Assembly: GCA_049604415.1 (NCBI GenBank)
Contig: JBMYTN010000023.1
Location: forward strand, 1-64,000
Length of the DNA stretch: 64,000 nucleotides
Direction of reading: 5' to 3'
From: JBMYTN01 sp049604415
Lineage (GTDB): Bacteria; Pseudomonadota; Alphaproteobacteria; Rhodospirillales; Rhodospirillaceae
The translations under genes were made by a program, and so were the position numbers. Each line of letters starts with the position of its first letter. Position 1 is the stretch's first letter. Positions 24,990 to 34,200 of this stretch are shown in pieces. Under the pieces are notes generated by a model. The model did no database searches, was not told where the DNA came from, and worked only from the letters and a program-made list of their open reading frames with translations.

Positions 24990-25552
24990 GCCTTTGCGCC
25001 CCCTTCATTCCCAACATAGTTTAATTGTGCATCAAACAGCCATTTTGGCCCGATCAGGTCAATCTCCAAAGAGCCTTGGTCACAAACAAGTTCGACCGTG
25101 AAGAACACAGCGTCCTTGTCCCGGTAGATGCTTTTCGCCCCAATCAAGATGATCGGCGGCGACAGGGAGATCGGCGTTTTGGAGCTGTTGATGTCCTTCG
25201 TGCTGTTGCCAATGATGGTGTTGATAATCTCACTGGCGGTTTCGTGTAGATAGAGTTCGCGTTCGTCTTCCGAAACCTCAATATCGGCGGTAAACCGTTG
25301 GAAGATCTCTTGGAGCAGACTGTCGTCGAAACTGAAGCCGATCAGCAGATTGACATCACCGCCGACGGCCACAAGAGATGTCAGGGCCTTGAGTTTCAGC
25401 AGTTTAACATTTTCACTGCGGGAGAAGCGGTCCTTGACGGACAGGTCCAGCTCCTGCTGCAAAAACCGTTCGGCATGGTCACTGATCACATCCATGACCA
25501 TGCGGGTCTCGGTCACTTTCGCTGCAGAATGCTCTAAATCCGTTGGGATCAT
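24986..25552 (-). CDS. CheX-like chemotaxis phosphatase domain protein
   Basis: A 188-residue protein with a CheC/CheX-type domain. It shows VGGDVNLLIGFSFDDSLLQEI, then ELYLHETASEIINTIIGNSTKDI: the E-x-x-N motif of CheC/CheX phosphatases (here ETASEIINTIIGN) is in place. It then has SLSPPIILIG and a C-terminal beta sheet. CheX removes phosphate from CheY; the CheY-like gene starts inside the stop codon of this gene. The start MIPTDLEHS at 25552 has GGGAG upstream; a longer reading lacks support. Confidence 0.85.
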   Translation of the reverse strand: MIPTDLEHSAAKVTETRMVMDVISDHAERFLQQELDLSVKDRFSRSENVKLLKLKALTSLVAVGGDVNLLIGFSFDDSLLQEIFQRFTADIEVSEDERELYLHETASEIINTIIGNSTKDINSSKTPISLSPPIILIGAKSIYRDKDAVFFTVELVCDQGSLEIDLIGPKWLFDAQLNYVGNEGGAKA

Positions 25553-25718
25553 AGGCCAGACTCCCTCGATACCAGTCCCACAACTGGAGAGATGGGGCAA
25601 AGGCATAACCGCCCCGCGCAAGACCGTGGTTAAGCGATCAATGCTCTTACCCAACCACGTTTTAATCTATCGCTCAAAAATTGTAATATCAAGGCCAAGC
25701 GCGTTAGAAACAAGCGTG

Positions 25719-26642
25719 TCACTCTGGCGCCTCTTCCCGTTCAACCCGATTGCGTCCTTCCGCTTTGGCGCGATACAGGGCGACGTCAGCGCGCTTGAGA
25801 ATGCTGGCATCACTATCGCCTTTGCGATGGGTGGCGACACCGAAGCTTGAGGTCATGGCCCCGAGGGCCGGAAACGCATGCTCTGCAATGGCCTTGCGCA
25901 TCCGTTCGGCCAGCATGGATGCACCGCCGAGATCGGTCTCGGGACAGAGGATCAGGAACTCTTCCCCACCCCAACGACCGACGATGTCGGCATCTCTGGC
26001 AAGCTTGCGCAGAATGGTCGCGGTCTGCTTCAGGACATTGTCACCGACTTGGTGACCATGGGTATCGTTGACCTGTTTGAAATGGTCGATATCCATCAGA
26101 ATCACCGACAAGGGCCCGCCATAACGCTCGCTGCGGGCCGCTTCCTGGGCGAACATTTCATCAAGCTTGACCCGGTTGGTTAGACCCGTCAGCGGGTCTG
26201 TCATCGCGGTTTTTTCCAGCTCGCGATGTGTTAGCTGCAGCTCGGCATGGGCTTCTGCCAGCCTGTTTTGCATCATTTTGACCCGAGTGATGTCGACGGC
26301 GATGCTGTATTTGACCGTCCGTCCGTCAAGCCAAGAAAAAGCCAGCTCCTGGAGTTGGTGCCAGGTATCACGGCTTTCATCAAAGTTCTCGAACACCGCG
26401 ACCTCTTTATTGGGCGAACCATCTTCGTTGAGCAGATCTTTGATTTTGCAAAACAGGCAGGGGCGGCTATTGCCATAAATCAGTTCCCAACACTTAACGC
26501 CTTCCACCGGACGGTCTTGGATCAACACCTCATTGGCATAAATAACCTCGTAGGTTTCGACGTCGACTACATAGACGCCAAAAGGGACGATGTTGAACAA
26601 GCGCTCAAACATGAAGGTGAAAAAGGCCTGATCGGGCTTCAT
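25719..26642 (-). CDS. Diguanylate cyclase with N-terminal PAS-like domain
   Basis: A 307-residue cytoplasmic protein. A PAS-like domain (about residues 10-125, PFGVYVVDVETYEVIYANEVL, with CWELIYGNSRPCLFCKI, a Cys cluster that may bind metal or an Fe-S/haem group) is followed by a helical linker and a GGDEF domain (TDPLTGLTNRVKLDEMF at about 150; active-site motif GGEEF in VGRWGGEEFLIL). The motif is intact, so it should make c-di-GMP. No RxxD inhibitory site is obvious. The start is ATG 26642 behind TTGGAG. It is divergent from the patatin gene. Confidence 0.92.
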   Translation of the reverse strand: MKPDQAFFTFMFERLFNIVPFGVYVVDVETYEVIYANEVLIQDRPVEGVKCWELIYGNSRPCLFCKIKDLLNEDGSPNKEVAVFENFDESRDTWHQLQELAFSWLDGRTVKYSIAVDITRVKMMQNRLAEAHAELQLTHRELEKTAMTDPLTGLTNRVKLDEMFAQEAARSERYGGPLSVILMDIDHFKQVNDTHGHQVGDNVLKQTATILRKLARDADIVGRWGGEEFLILCPETDLGGASMLAERMRKAIAEHAFPALGAMTSSFGVATHRKGDSDASILKRADVALYRAKAEGRNRVEREEAPE

Positions 26643-27108
26643 CGGAACGCTCCAAAGTCTGGACGGTGGAAACATTTAAAACGTGTAATATTGCGGAAAG
26701 ATACTCTAATGGCGTGGGTTTTGCCATGAAATCCGGCAAGATTGATAGGTTCTTTTTTCCACAATGTGCGCAAGGCGACGCTGTCTCTCATACCACGGTC
26801 CTCCGCAGACGTCTGCGCTTCATAGATGGTTGATAATCGCCGATCTAGACCCGTAAACAGCCGTGAACAAGCGTCAGGATCTGCAAATCAATTATTTAAA
26901 ATTTATGTTTAAGCACGCCATATTTGTATTTTTTGGTTGGGTCGAGAATTTACCATGCCTACAATCAATGAGATTCGTAATCTCATAGTAACGGTTTTGA
27001 GTGGCGAAACCGTTATTATAAATTGAACATAATAAAAATAGTCCTGATCACGAATCCGGTATTCGACCTCACGGTCACACGATCCCGTTGGTTCAGGAGA
27101 GAAAAGAT
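26643..27108. promoter_or_regulatory. Divergent regulatory region before the GGDEF and patatin/PKS genes
   Basis: A 466-base intergenic region, the only divergent promoter region ahead of the patatin-PKS gene run. It holds a perfect 14-bp palindrome CGCAGACGTCTGCG (26804-26817), then an AT-rich stretch around 26880-26960, then two adjacent stem-loops: ATGAGATT/AATCTCAT (26968-26986) and TAACGGTTT/AAACCGTTA (26989-27015). The second is followed by TTATAAATTG, not a U-run, so operator or leader RNA structure is as likely as termination. No gene is supported. Confidence 0.5.
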
Positions 27109-28335
27109 ATGTCTCAGAGTGCAACCTCCACAAAGGCGGGATCCAAAAAGTCGCTGCCATCAAGTCTTAATGAAGTCAAGAATGGCGACGTGCCAGCGCC
27201 GAAAGTCCGGCATATTCTGGCCATGGACGGTGGCGGCATTTATGGGCTGTTCACTGTGCTGATGCTGAAAGAACTCTGTTTGCGCGACGAGAGCTTTCTG
27301 GCTGAAAATGATGTTGATCTCTTCGCCGGAACATCTGCGGGTGCTTTGACGGCTCTGATGCTGGCTTCTGTGGACCGGCCGAGGGATCTGGTGCTGAGTG
27401 GCAAACTTGAAAGCTTGTTTAGCGATCCTCGGCTCTATTCGAAGCGGCCCGGCCTGACGTCCATAACCAGTTTGATGGGCGTGACGTCTTGGACCGGTGA
27501 CGATGATGCCCGAGACCTGCTGAAGACTTTCTTTGGCGATATGAAAATGTGCCAGTTGAAGTCCAACACCATCATCTGCTCCTTTAATCTCAGTGGGGAT
27601 ATCAATGATGGGGCCAAGCGGCGTTGGAAGCCGCAGATCTTTTACAGCTTCAAGGATGATGATCCTTTTGCCGAGATGCCGGTTTGGGAAGTCGCCTTTG
27701 GAGCCACGGCACCGGTGCAATGGCGCAGTGTCAATAACGGGATCACCGATGGGGGCATTTTTGCCGATAACCCGATCATCCCGGCGATTACAACCCTGCT
27801 GGACATTGCCCGCAAAAGTGACTCTGCTGATCAAAATCATGAACAGCACCAAACCGCCGACGAAGAAGATCCGGATGCAGGCCCTGTAGCCTTAAGCTAT
27901 CGAGATTTTCACTTCCTCAAAGGGTTCCGCTTGCTGTCCTTGGGGGTTGGCAATGTCGTGCCCTATTACGGCCTGTCTAAGTTCAATCTTGGCTATCTCA
28001 GCTTCAACATGCTGCCGACCAATATCAGAGAGAAGCAGTTCTGGCCGCCAATTTTCCACCTCATGTTGGAGCCGTCCGTGGAAGGTGCAACCGGGCAAGC
28101 AGCAACGCTTTTGGGCAACCGCTTTCACCGTTTAGATCCCCCTGTGTTGGGCTATCCCATTCCGCCCGTTCTTGGTGCCATGTACTTGTCACGGTTTTGG
28201 GTCTGGCGAGAGCTGATCGAAAAATACATCCACAAGGGTATGAAGGATCCGCAAACCGATCTGGATCTGCAGGCGACGGCGACCTGGATCAAAAATGTGT
28301 GGCGACAAGACACCGCCGAAATGGCCGCCGAGTGA
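27109..28335 (+). CDS. Patatin-like phospholipase family protein
   Basis: A 408-residue patatin-domain protein. All parts of the Ser-Asp dyad site are present: oxyanion motif MDGGGIYGLF (about residues 40-49), GTSAG with nucleophile Ser76, and Asp214 in ITDGGIFADNP. Such enzymes release fatty acids from phospholipids or act on other acyl esters; no signal peptide is seen. The start is ATG 27109, with AGGAGA nine bases upstream. It is 100 bases upstream of the thioesterase gene on the same strand, so it may be part of the polyketide operon. It shows no CBASS-type partner. Confidence 0.88.
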   Translation: MSQSATSTKAGSKKSLPSSLNEVKNGDVPAPKVRHILAMDGGGIYGLFTVLMLKELCLRDESFLAENDVDLFAGTSAGALTALMLASVDRPRDLVLSGKLESLFSDPRLYSKRPGLTSITSLMGVTSWTGDDDARDLLKTFFGDMKMCQLKSNTIICSFNLSGDINDGAKRRWKPQIFYSFKDDDPFAEMPVWEVAFGATAPVQWRSVNNGITDGGIFADNPIIPAITTLLDIARKSDSADQNHEQHQTADEEDPDAGPVALSYRDFHFLKGFRLLSLGVGNVVPYYGLSKFNLGYLSFNMLPTNIREKQFWPPIFHLMLEPSVEGATGQAATLLGNRFHRLDPPVLGYPIPPVLGAMYLSRFWVWRELIEKYIHKGMKDPQTDLDLQATATWIKNVWRQDTAEMAAE

Positions 28336-28436
28336 CGCCTCACCAACGGTAAGAAGCCAATCAGCAGTTTTCTCCGGGGACCTCGAGTCAGTGGAACCAC
28401 AGCGCTGGGCTGCGGTTCCAAGGGCGGTTATCCGAT

Positions 28437-29645
28437 GTGGGAAGGGCAACACACGCGGTGCAGTCCACAAGCAACAGCAAGCATGACCAGAGTGGTTCTC
28501 AGCTGAGTGCCAAGCAGCGCGCCTTGCTGGAAGCATTGCTACGGCAGAACCAATCGTCTCAGGTTGCGACGCAGACCGAAGCTGTTGGCAACTCGCACAC
28601 ACAGACTGAGCCCCGTCCCCAAGCGGTTGGAGATGACAGTCCAGACCCACTCCCGCCTGGGTCTCAAACGCCTTCCCGTCCGGGAGGAGCGCTGCTGCAA
28701 GATGTGCTGGGTCGAAATCCCGTTGTGAAAGTTGGCCGGTTGTTGATGGAAACCGCCGGGTCTGCGCTCAGGGCAGAGCCTCCCAGTCCGACAGATGCGT
28801 CTCCGTTGCTGTGCATGCGGGCAGAGGGCAAGCGGGTCCCGTTTTTTTGCGTGCATGCGTTGTTGGGCTCGGCCTTTCATTTTCACGCTTTGTCTCAGCT
28901 CTTGGATCCCGACCAACCGTTTTATGCATTGCAAGCCCCTGGGCTGGACGGGGTTGAGGGAACGGTGAACCGGATCGAAGACTTTGCCGCCTTTTATCTC
29001 CGCCATATTCGCGAGATCTGTCCGGCAGGACCCTATCGCCTAGGGGGCTACTCCTTTGGGGGGCTGGTGGCCTTTGAGATCGCCCGACAATTGGCACAGG
29101 CGGGGCAGGAGGTTAGCCATCTGGTGATTTTTGGCACCGATACGCCGATTGCGACATCCAATCCGAAGGCGTTTCAGGCGCTGTCTTTTGCCGGGGCATT
29201 TTGCCGGGATTTCCATAAGAACATGGTCATGCCGTTTTTTTCCTATGACCGTCGCATGGGGGCTTTTGACCGGGGACCTGCGGGCCGAAGAGCTGAGAGA
29301 CAGAGCCCGCAAACAGGGTCATTCCTTTGGCAAGACAACGAGGAGGCTGTCGCCGGGACCAATGCGCCGTTGATGGGTCTGTCCCCGGCGATGATCCGGC
29401 TGTTCGGTGCCCATTGCCTGTCTGCGGCGCGCTACAACCCGCGGCCCTATCCCGGTCAGATCTTTTTGCTTGAGACCTTAGAGCAGCAAATCCTGAACCC
29501 GCTGGATGCGGCCCGGGGCTGGGATCGCTTGGCAGCGGGTGGGGTGAAGACCGCCGTGGTGAGTGGCAATCATCTCAGCATGCTCGACGAGCCGCATATT
29601 CGCAACCTTGCGCAAACCTTGGACCGGATCTTGGCAGAACCATGA
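28437..29645 (+). CDS. Type I/II thioesterase of the polyketide locus
   Basis: A 402-residue protein. The first 35 residues contain LSAKQRALLEALLRQ, a segment common at module boundaries of megasynthases; a Pro/Ser-rich linker follows. From about residue 125 it is an NRPS/PKS thioesterase alpha/beta hydrolase: FFCVHALLGSAFHFHALSQLL, nucleophile Ser206 in GYSFGG, and the late catalytic His in SGNHLSML. It should release or edit the chain from an ACP. The GTG start is uncertain (GTG 28458 is possible). The lid region (29264-29330) reads better in another frame. The stop overlaps the next start by four bases (ATGA). Confidence 0.85.
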   Translation: MGRATHAVQSTSNSKHDQSGSQLSAKQRALLEALLRQNQSSQVATQTEAVGNSHTQTEPRPQAVGDDSPDPLPPGSQTPSRPGGALLQDVLGRNPVVKVGRLLMETAGSALRAEPPSPTDASPLLCMRAEGKRVPFFCVHALLGSAFHFHALSQLLDPDQPFYALQAPGLDGVEGTVNRIEDFAAFYLRHIREICPAGPYRLGGYSFGGLVAFEIARQLAQAGQEVSHLVIFGTDTPIATSNPKAFQALSFAGAFCRDFHKNMVMPFFSYDRRMGAFDRGPAGRRAERQSPQTGSFLWQDNEEAVAGTNAPLMGLSPAMIRLFGAHCLSAARYNPRPYPGQIFLLETLEQQILNPLDAARGWDRLAAGGVKTAVVSGNHLSMLDEPHIRNLAQTLDRILAEP

Positions 29646-31213
29646 ATGTTGTGACCCGCCCCCAAAATGTCCCGACTGTCCGGATCGAACACTCTGTAAG
29701 GGAGCACGGTGCCTGCCAACTGGTGGTGCTCTCAGCAAAAACCGAAACCGCCTTAAGGGCTGCCATCGCCAATTTGCAGCACTGGCTCAGTGACCCGAAA
29801 AACATCGCTAAGGCCGCAAAGTCGGAAGATGCCCCGACCCTGCTTGGCTCCATTGCTTTTACCCTCCTGACCGGGCGGGAGCTGTTCCCCCATCGCGTGG
29901 CGCTGGTGGTTTCGTCTTTGGCAGCCTTGCAAGCCGGTTTGGGCCACACGCTCAATAACCTAGATACCCACCGGGTCGAGCGACCAGACCAGGGCCGCGA
30001 GGTTGCCTTTCTATGCCAGGACCCTGCCAACGCTGTGGCGACCGGACAGGGCTTGTCTCTCGCGCAAGCCCGCTCCCTCTATGGCAATGAACCGGCGTTT
30101 CGTGCCGCCGTGGACCGCTGTCTGGCCCTGATGCGCGAAGGCCCTGGGCCTGGTCATGCCGGGAGTGAGGAGTTCCGGGCGTTTGTTGCACCCCATGAGG
30201 CCCAGGGGGATCTTCCAACTTGGCCATCCCGAACCCGTCTTCTGGACTGGGTTTTAAGCTATGCCTCGGCCCTGCTCTGGAAGCAGTGGGGGGTTCAGCC
30301 CAGCGCTGTGATTGCACCGGAGCGGACCCATCGTTTGGCGCTTCATTTGGCGGGAGCCTTAAGTTTTGAGGACGCCTTTGGTGCTGAACTCCGTGCCGAG
30401 CCCGCTCCAGCGCAGGCGGTGACGCCTGCCATACCGCTGTTAAAAGACCCAGCCGTGGTTAGGGAGGAGGGCGTGTTGGCCTTGGATCTCCGACGGGGAT
30501 GCTTGGCTGGGACAGGGGGAGCGGGCCATGGCCTTCCTGTGTTCTTGGCCCCCCAGAGTGAGGCATCTGACGGACAATCCCATCTGATGGTCGGTTTGGC
30601 TGGCCTCACCTTGGCGGGCGCAAGAATCGATTGGCACGCTCATTTCGCAGATAAGCCCGTAAGGCGGCTCTCTTTGCCGAGCTATGCCTTTGATCGGCAC
30701 CGGCATTGGCTCACCATGGCTCGTCCGGAGGCGTCTCGTTCAGAGCCTTGGGGTCCATCCACTCCTGAAAATCGCCCATCCACTGTCCCGCAAAGCCCTA
30801 AAGAAAAGACAGGACCTGCAGTCGACCAAGCCGGAGATCTGGAACTGGCGGGCATAGAACAAACCCTGTGCCGGATGTGTGAGGCCCTATTGGGGGTAGA
30901 GCGGATCGATCCCGCAGACAATGTGATCGCCTTGGGCATGGACTCTCTGACCATGATCAAGCTGAGCAAGCAGATCGGCAGTCAATTCGGCGTCCAGATC
31001 ACCCCGCATCATTTGTTCACCCGACCAACCCTGGCCAGTTTGGCTGAGAAGATCCGGGCGGCGCACCCAACCAAAGCCGCACCGCCGCTGGAGCTCAGTC
31101 CTGCCTCGCCTGATCTGCCCGCAGAGCGCCTATTGGACTATGTCGCCAGTCTGTCGGATGCGGAGGTGGATCGGATGCTGGCTCAGCTGGGTCACAAGGG
31201 GGATATTTCGTAA
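29642..31213 (+). CDS. PKS fragment protein: KS-AT linker, degenerate acyltransferase, ACP
   Basis: A 523-residue protein that looks like a PKS module without its KS. It opens with a post-KS linker (QLVVLSAKTETALRAAI), continues as an AT-like fold (VAFLCQDPANAVATGQGL, SLYGNEPAFRAAVDRCLAL, LLWKQWGVQPSAVI), but where an AT has GHSxGE this one has APERTHRLALH, so the nucleophile Ser is gone. The post-AT linker LSLPSYAFDRHRHWLTM follows, then an ACP with Ser435 in GMDSL. The ACP should be active, whereas the AT is probably structural. It overlaps both neighbours (ATGA upstream, TAATG downstream), so it is made with them. Confidence 0.82.
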   Translation: MNVVTRPQNVPTVRIEHSVREHGACQLVVLSAKTETALRAAIANLQHWLSDPKNIAKAAKSEDAPTLLGSIAFTLLTGRELFPHRVALVVSSLAALQAGLGHTLNNLDTHRVERPDQGREVAFLCQDPANAVATGQGLSLAQARSLYGNEPAFRAAVDRCLALMREGPGPGHAGSEEFRAFVAPHEAQGDLPTWPSRTRLLDWVLSYASALLWKQWGVQPSAVIAPERTHRLALHLAGALSFEDAFGAELRAEPAPAQAVTPAIPLLKDPAVVREEGVLALDLRRGCLAGTGGAGHGLPVFLAPQSEASDGQSHLMVGLAGLTLAGARIDWHAHFADKPVRRLSLPSYAFDRHRHWLTMARPEASRSEPWGPSTPENRPSTVPQSPKEKTGPAVDQAGDLELAGIEQTLCRMCEALLGVERIDPADNVIALGMDSLTMIKLSKQIGSQFGVQITPHHLFTRPTLASLAEKIRAAHPTKAAPPLELSPASPDLPAERLLDYVASLSDAEVDRMLAQLGHKGDIS

Positions 31214-34200
31214 TGGACCGAGCGGCCAGTCAGAGCTCTGTGGCGGCGCGGCCCGTCCGGTTTACCCAAGCGGATTTGGATCGGTTTTCCAAAGCCAGCC
31301 GAGACGTCAACCCATTGCATATGGATCCGGATTATGGTCGCCGCAGCGCCTTCGGTCAGCCTGTGGTGTTTGGCGCTCTGGGCGGTCTAGCCTGCTTGCA
31401 GGTTTTACCAGCCCAAGCCGACGGGGCGCTCCAGAGCGTCACCACTGAGTTTCGCCAGCCACTATTCCTCAATCTGGATTACACAGCCCATTTGGTGGCG
31501 CAAACCGAGACCCATGCGGTGGCTGAATTGCGTGACGGAGACTTGGTCTTGGTCCGTCTGGAAGCGGTTTTTGGACCCGTCCATCCGGCAGACCAGGTGG
31601 GGCCGCCAGCACCGACGGACACATTCCCAAAATCCGTGCGCCTGCGCAAGGAACCGCAGCAATGGAGCGACAAGGCCTTAGCCACCTTGCCGGAAATCGA
31701 GGGCACCTATCGCTGGCGCGGCAAGACTGGTCGGTTTCCGCTCTGCGGCTTGGCGTTCCATATGGCGAGCTATGTGATTGGCATGGAAATCCCGGGACGC
31801 CGAGCCTTGTTCTCCAAAGCGGCCTTTCAGTTTGCCCCGGCGGCAGAGGGTTCCGGACTTGATGACGTCTTGTGTTCGCAGCTAAAGACCGAGCGTTTTG
31901 AGGAGTGTTTCGGGACGCTTGATGTTTCTGTCGCAGCCTGGAGCAAAAAAGGTCTTCTGTTCACCGGAACCCTTGGCGCTTTTGCGCTGAAATCTTTGGA
32001 CAGTCCTATCCCTGCCAAAGATCCCCTTCCAGAAGCCTTGCAGGATCAATTAACCGGCAAAGTCGCCTTCGTGACCGGGGGCAGTCGTGGCTTGGGAGCG
32101 GCCTTGGTTCGGGCGCTGGCCTGGGCAGGCTGCTCGGTGGTGGTGAATTATAAAGCCTCCGCGAAGGCTGCAGCGGCTTTGGCGGAAGAGCTGGAAAATG
32201 CCCCCGGTGAAATCGTCTTGCTGCAAGGCGATGCTGGCGATCCAGCTTGGCTGGCCGAGGCACGAAGCCAAATCCTTGCCCGCCTTGGCGGGGTAGATGT
32301 TGTCATCAGCAATGCCTGTGCCCCGCCGGTCACTTTGGGAACAGGCCCAGACTCCCTTGTTCTCGCCCAACGCTATGAGGATGATAATTTTGCCTTGGCC
32401 ACCGGGGTAATTGACACCTTACTGGCGGATGTGGCCCACCGCTCAGGCGCTATTGTCGCGGTTTCATCCAGTATTCTTGATGCTGAAGGTTCAGAGTGGC
32501 CGCATTATCGGCGCCTCAAAACGCGCCTTGAGGAACGGGTCCAGGACCTTGCGGCCCAAACGCCGGATGTCGCTTTCTTGCTGCCCCGACCCCCGGCCTT
32601 GCTAACCGATATGAGCAACACGCCGGTCCGGGCGGCTCAGGCCTTAAACCCCAGCACCGTGGCTGAGGCTGTTCTGCGCGCCTTGATTGATCCGAAGGCT
32701 GGTCACGTCCGGATGCTACGGGACTTTTCCAGCCCGCCGACCAAAGACGACCCCGCGCTAGGTCCCGAGCCGGATCAAATTTGCATCGCTGCCAGCTTTA
32801 CCCATGAGATGATCCGTCCGGGGGTGACCCATTGGTTGGAGACGTTGTCCCTTCCTGCAAGCCTCTGCCTGACGGCCTATGGTCAAATGTTTAAGGACCT
32901 GCTTGATCCCTCCGGGCCTTTGCTCAGCAATCGGCGTGGTCTCAATGTCCTCTTGATCCGGATTGAAGATTGGGTCCGCCACGCCACCGAAACCCCGGAG
33001 CAGGGTGAGGATCGCTCCAATGCACCCACGGACCCGGAAAAAACCCTGATCCGGGAGAGCCTGTCGGCCAGTTTGAAAGCCTTGTCAGGCTATGGCAAAC
33101 GGACCCGCTGCACCACGGCGCTGTTGCTGTGCCCCGGCTCCGATCCAACGGACATGCATCCGGACTGGCAGGCCCTGATTGCTGAAACTGAAACAGCGTT
33201 GATGGTTGGCGCGCAACAGGCGCTCGCTGAGGGCATCTGCCTGCGGGTTGCGGATTATCACGAGGCCTATGGGATCACAGCGGACTTCCTGGATCCGGTT
33301 CGGGGCGCGCTGGCCCATATTCCCTATACGGATCCCTATCACCACCTGCTCGCCACTTTGGTGCTCCGCTGCTTCGTCCATGCCCGATCTGCCCCAACCA
33401 AAGTGTTGGTGTTGGATTGTGACAACACTCTGTGGGGTGGGGTTGTGGGTGAAGCTGGACCCACCGGCGTCGACTTGACCGGGCCGTATCATGCGTTCCA
33501 GACCGTGCTGGTGGAGCAGGCCGCCAGGGGGGTGTTGCTCTGTCTGTGCAGCAAAAATGTCGAAGAGGACGTCTGGGCGGTGTTCGATGCCAATCCGGAC
33601 ATGCCCCTGAAGCGCAGCCATATTGTTGATGCGCGGATCAACTGGATGGCCAAGTCCGGCAATATCCGCAGCCTGGCAGAGAGCCTTAATCTGGGTTTGG
33701 ACAGTTTTGTCTTCTTGGATGATTCCCCGGTGGAATGTGCCGAGGTCCGGGCCAATTGTCCCGAGGTCACGACCCTGCAATGGCCCACCGAGCCCGCTGA
33801 GATCCGGCGCTGCCTGACCCATTTATGGGTGTTTGATCGGTTCCTGGCCACGGAAGAAGATAGCAAACGCGGCAGCCGCTATCGCCAGCAGGTGGAACGC
33901 GGGCGGTTGCGCGCCCAGTCCTCGGACTTTGCCGCCTTCCTGGCGGAGCTCAATCTCCAGATCGATGTCCGGCCCTTGGTCGAGACGGATCTCGCCCGTG
34001 CCGCCCAACTGACCCAACGCACCAATCAGTTCAATTTTACCACCCGCCGCAAAACTGCCGGAGAGTTGCGCCACTGGTCAGAGCAACCCGACCATGAGGT
34101 CTGGACCGTGCGGGTTCAGGATCGGTTTGGGGATTACGGTTTGGTGGGTGTGCTCCTGCTGTGCCCCAATCCGCCCGGAACATCCCTGGAGATCGAAACC

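Noticed and set aside
27109..28335. Patatin gene as a CBASS effector
   Set aside because: No CD-NTase or ancillary gene is near; the neighbours are polyketide genes.
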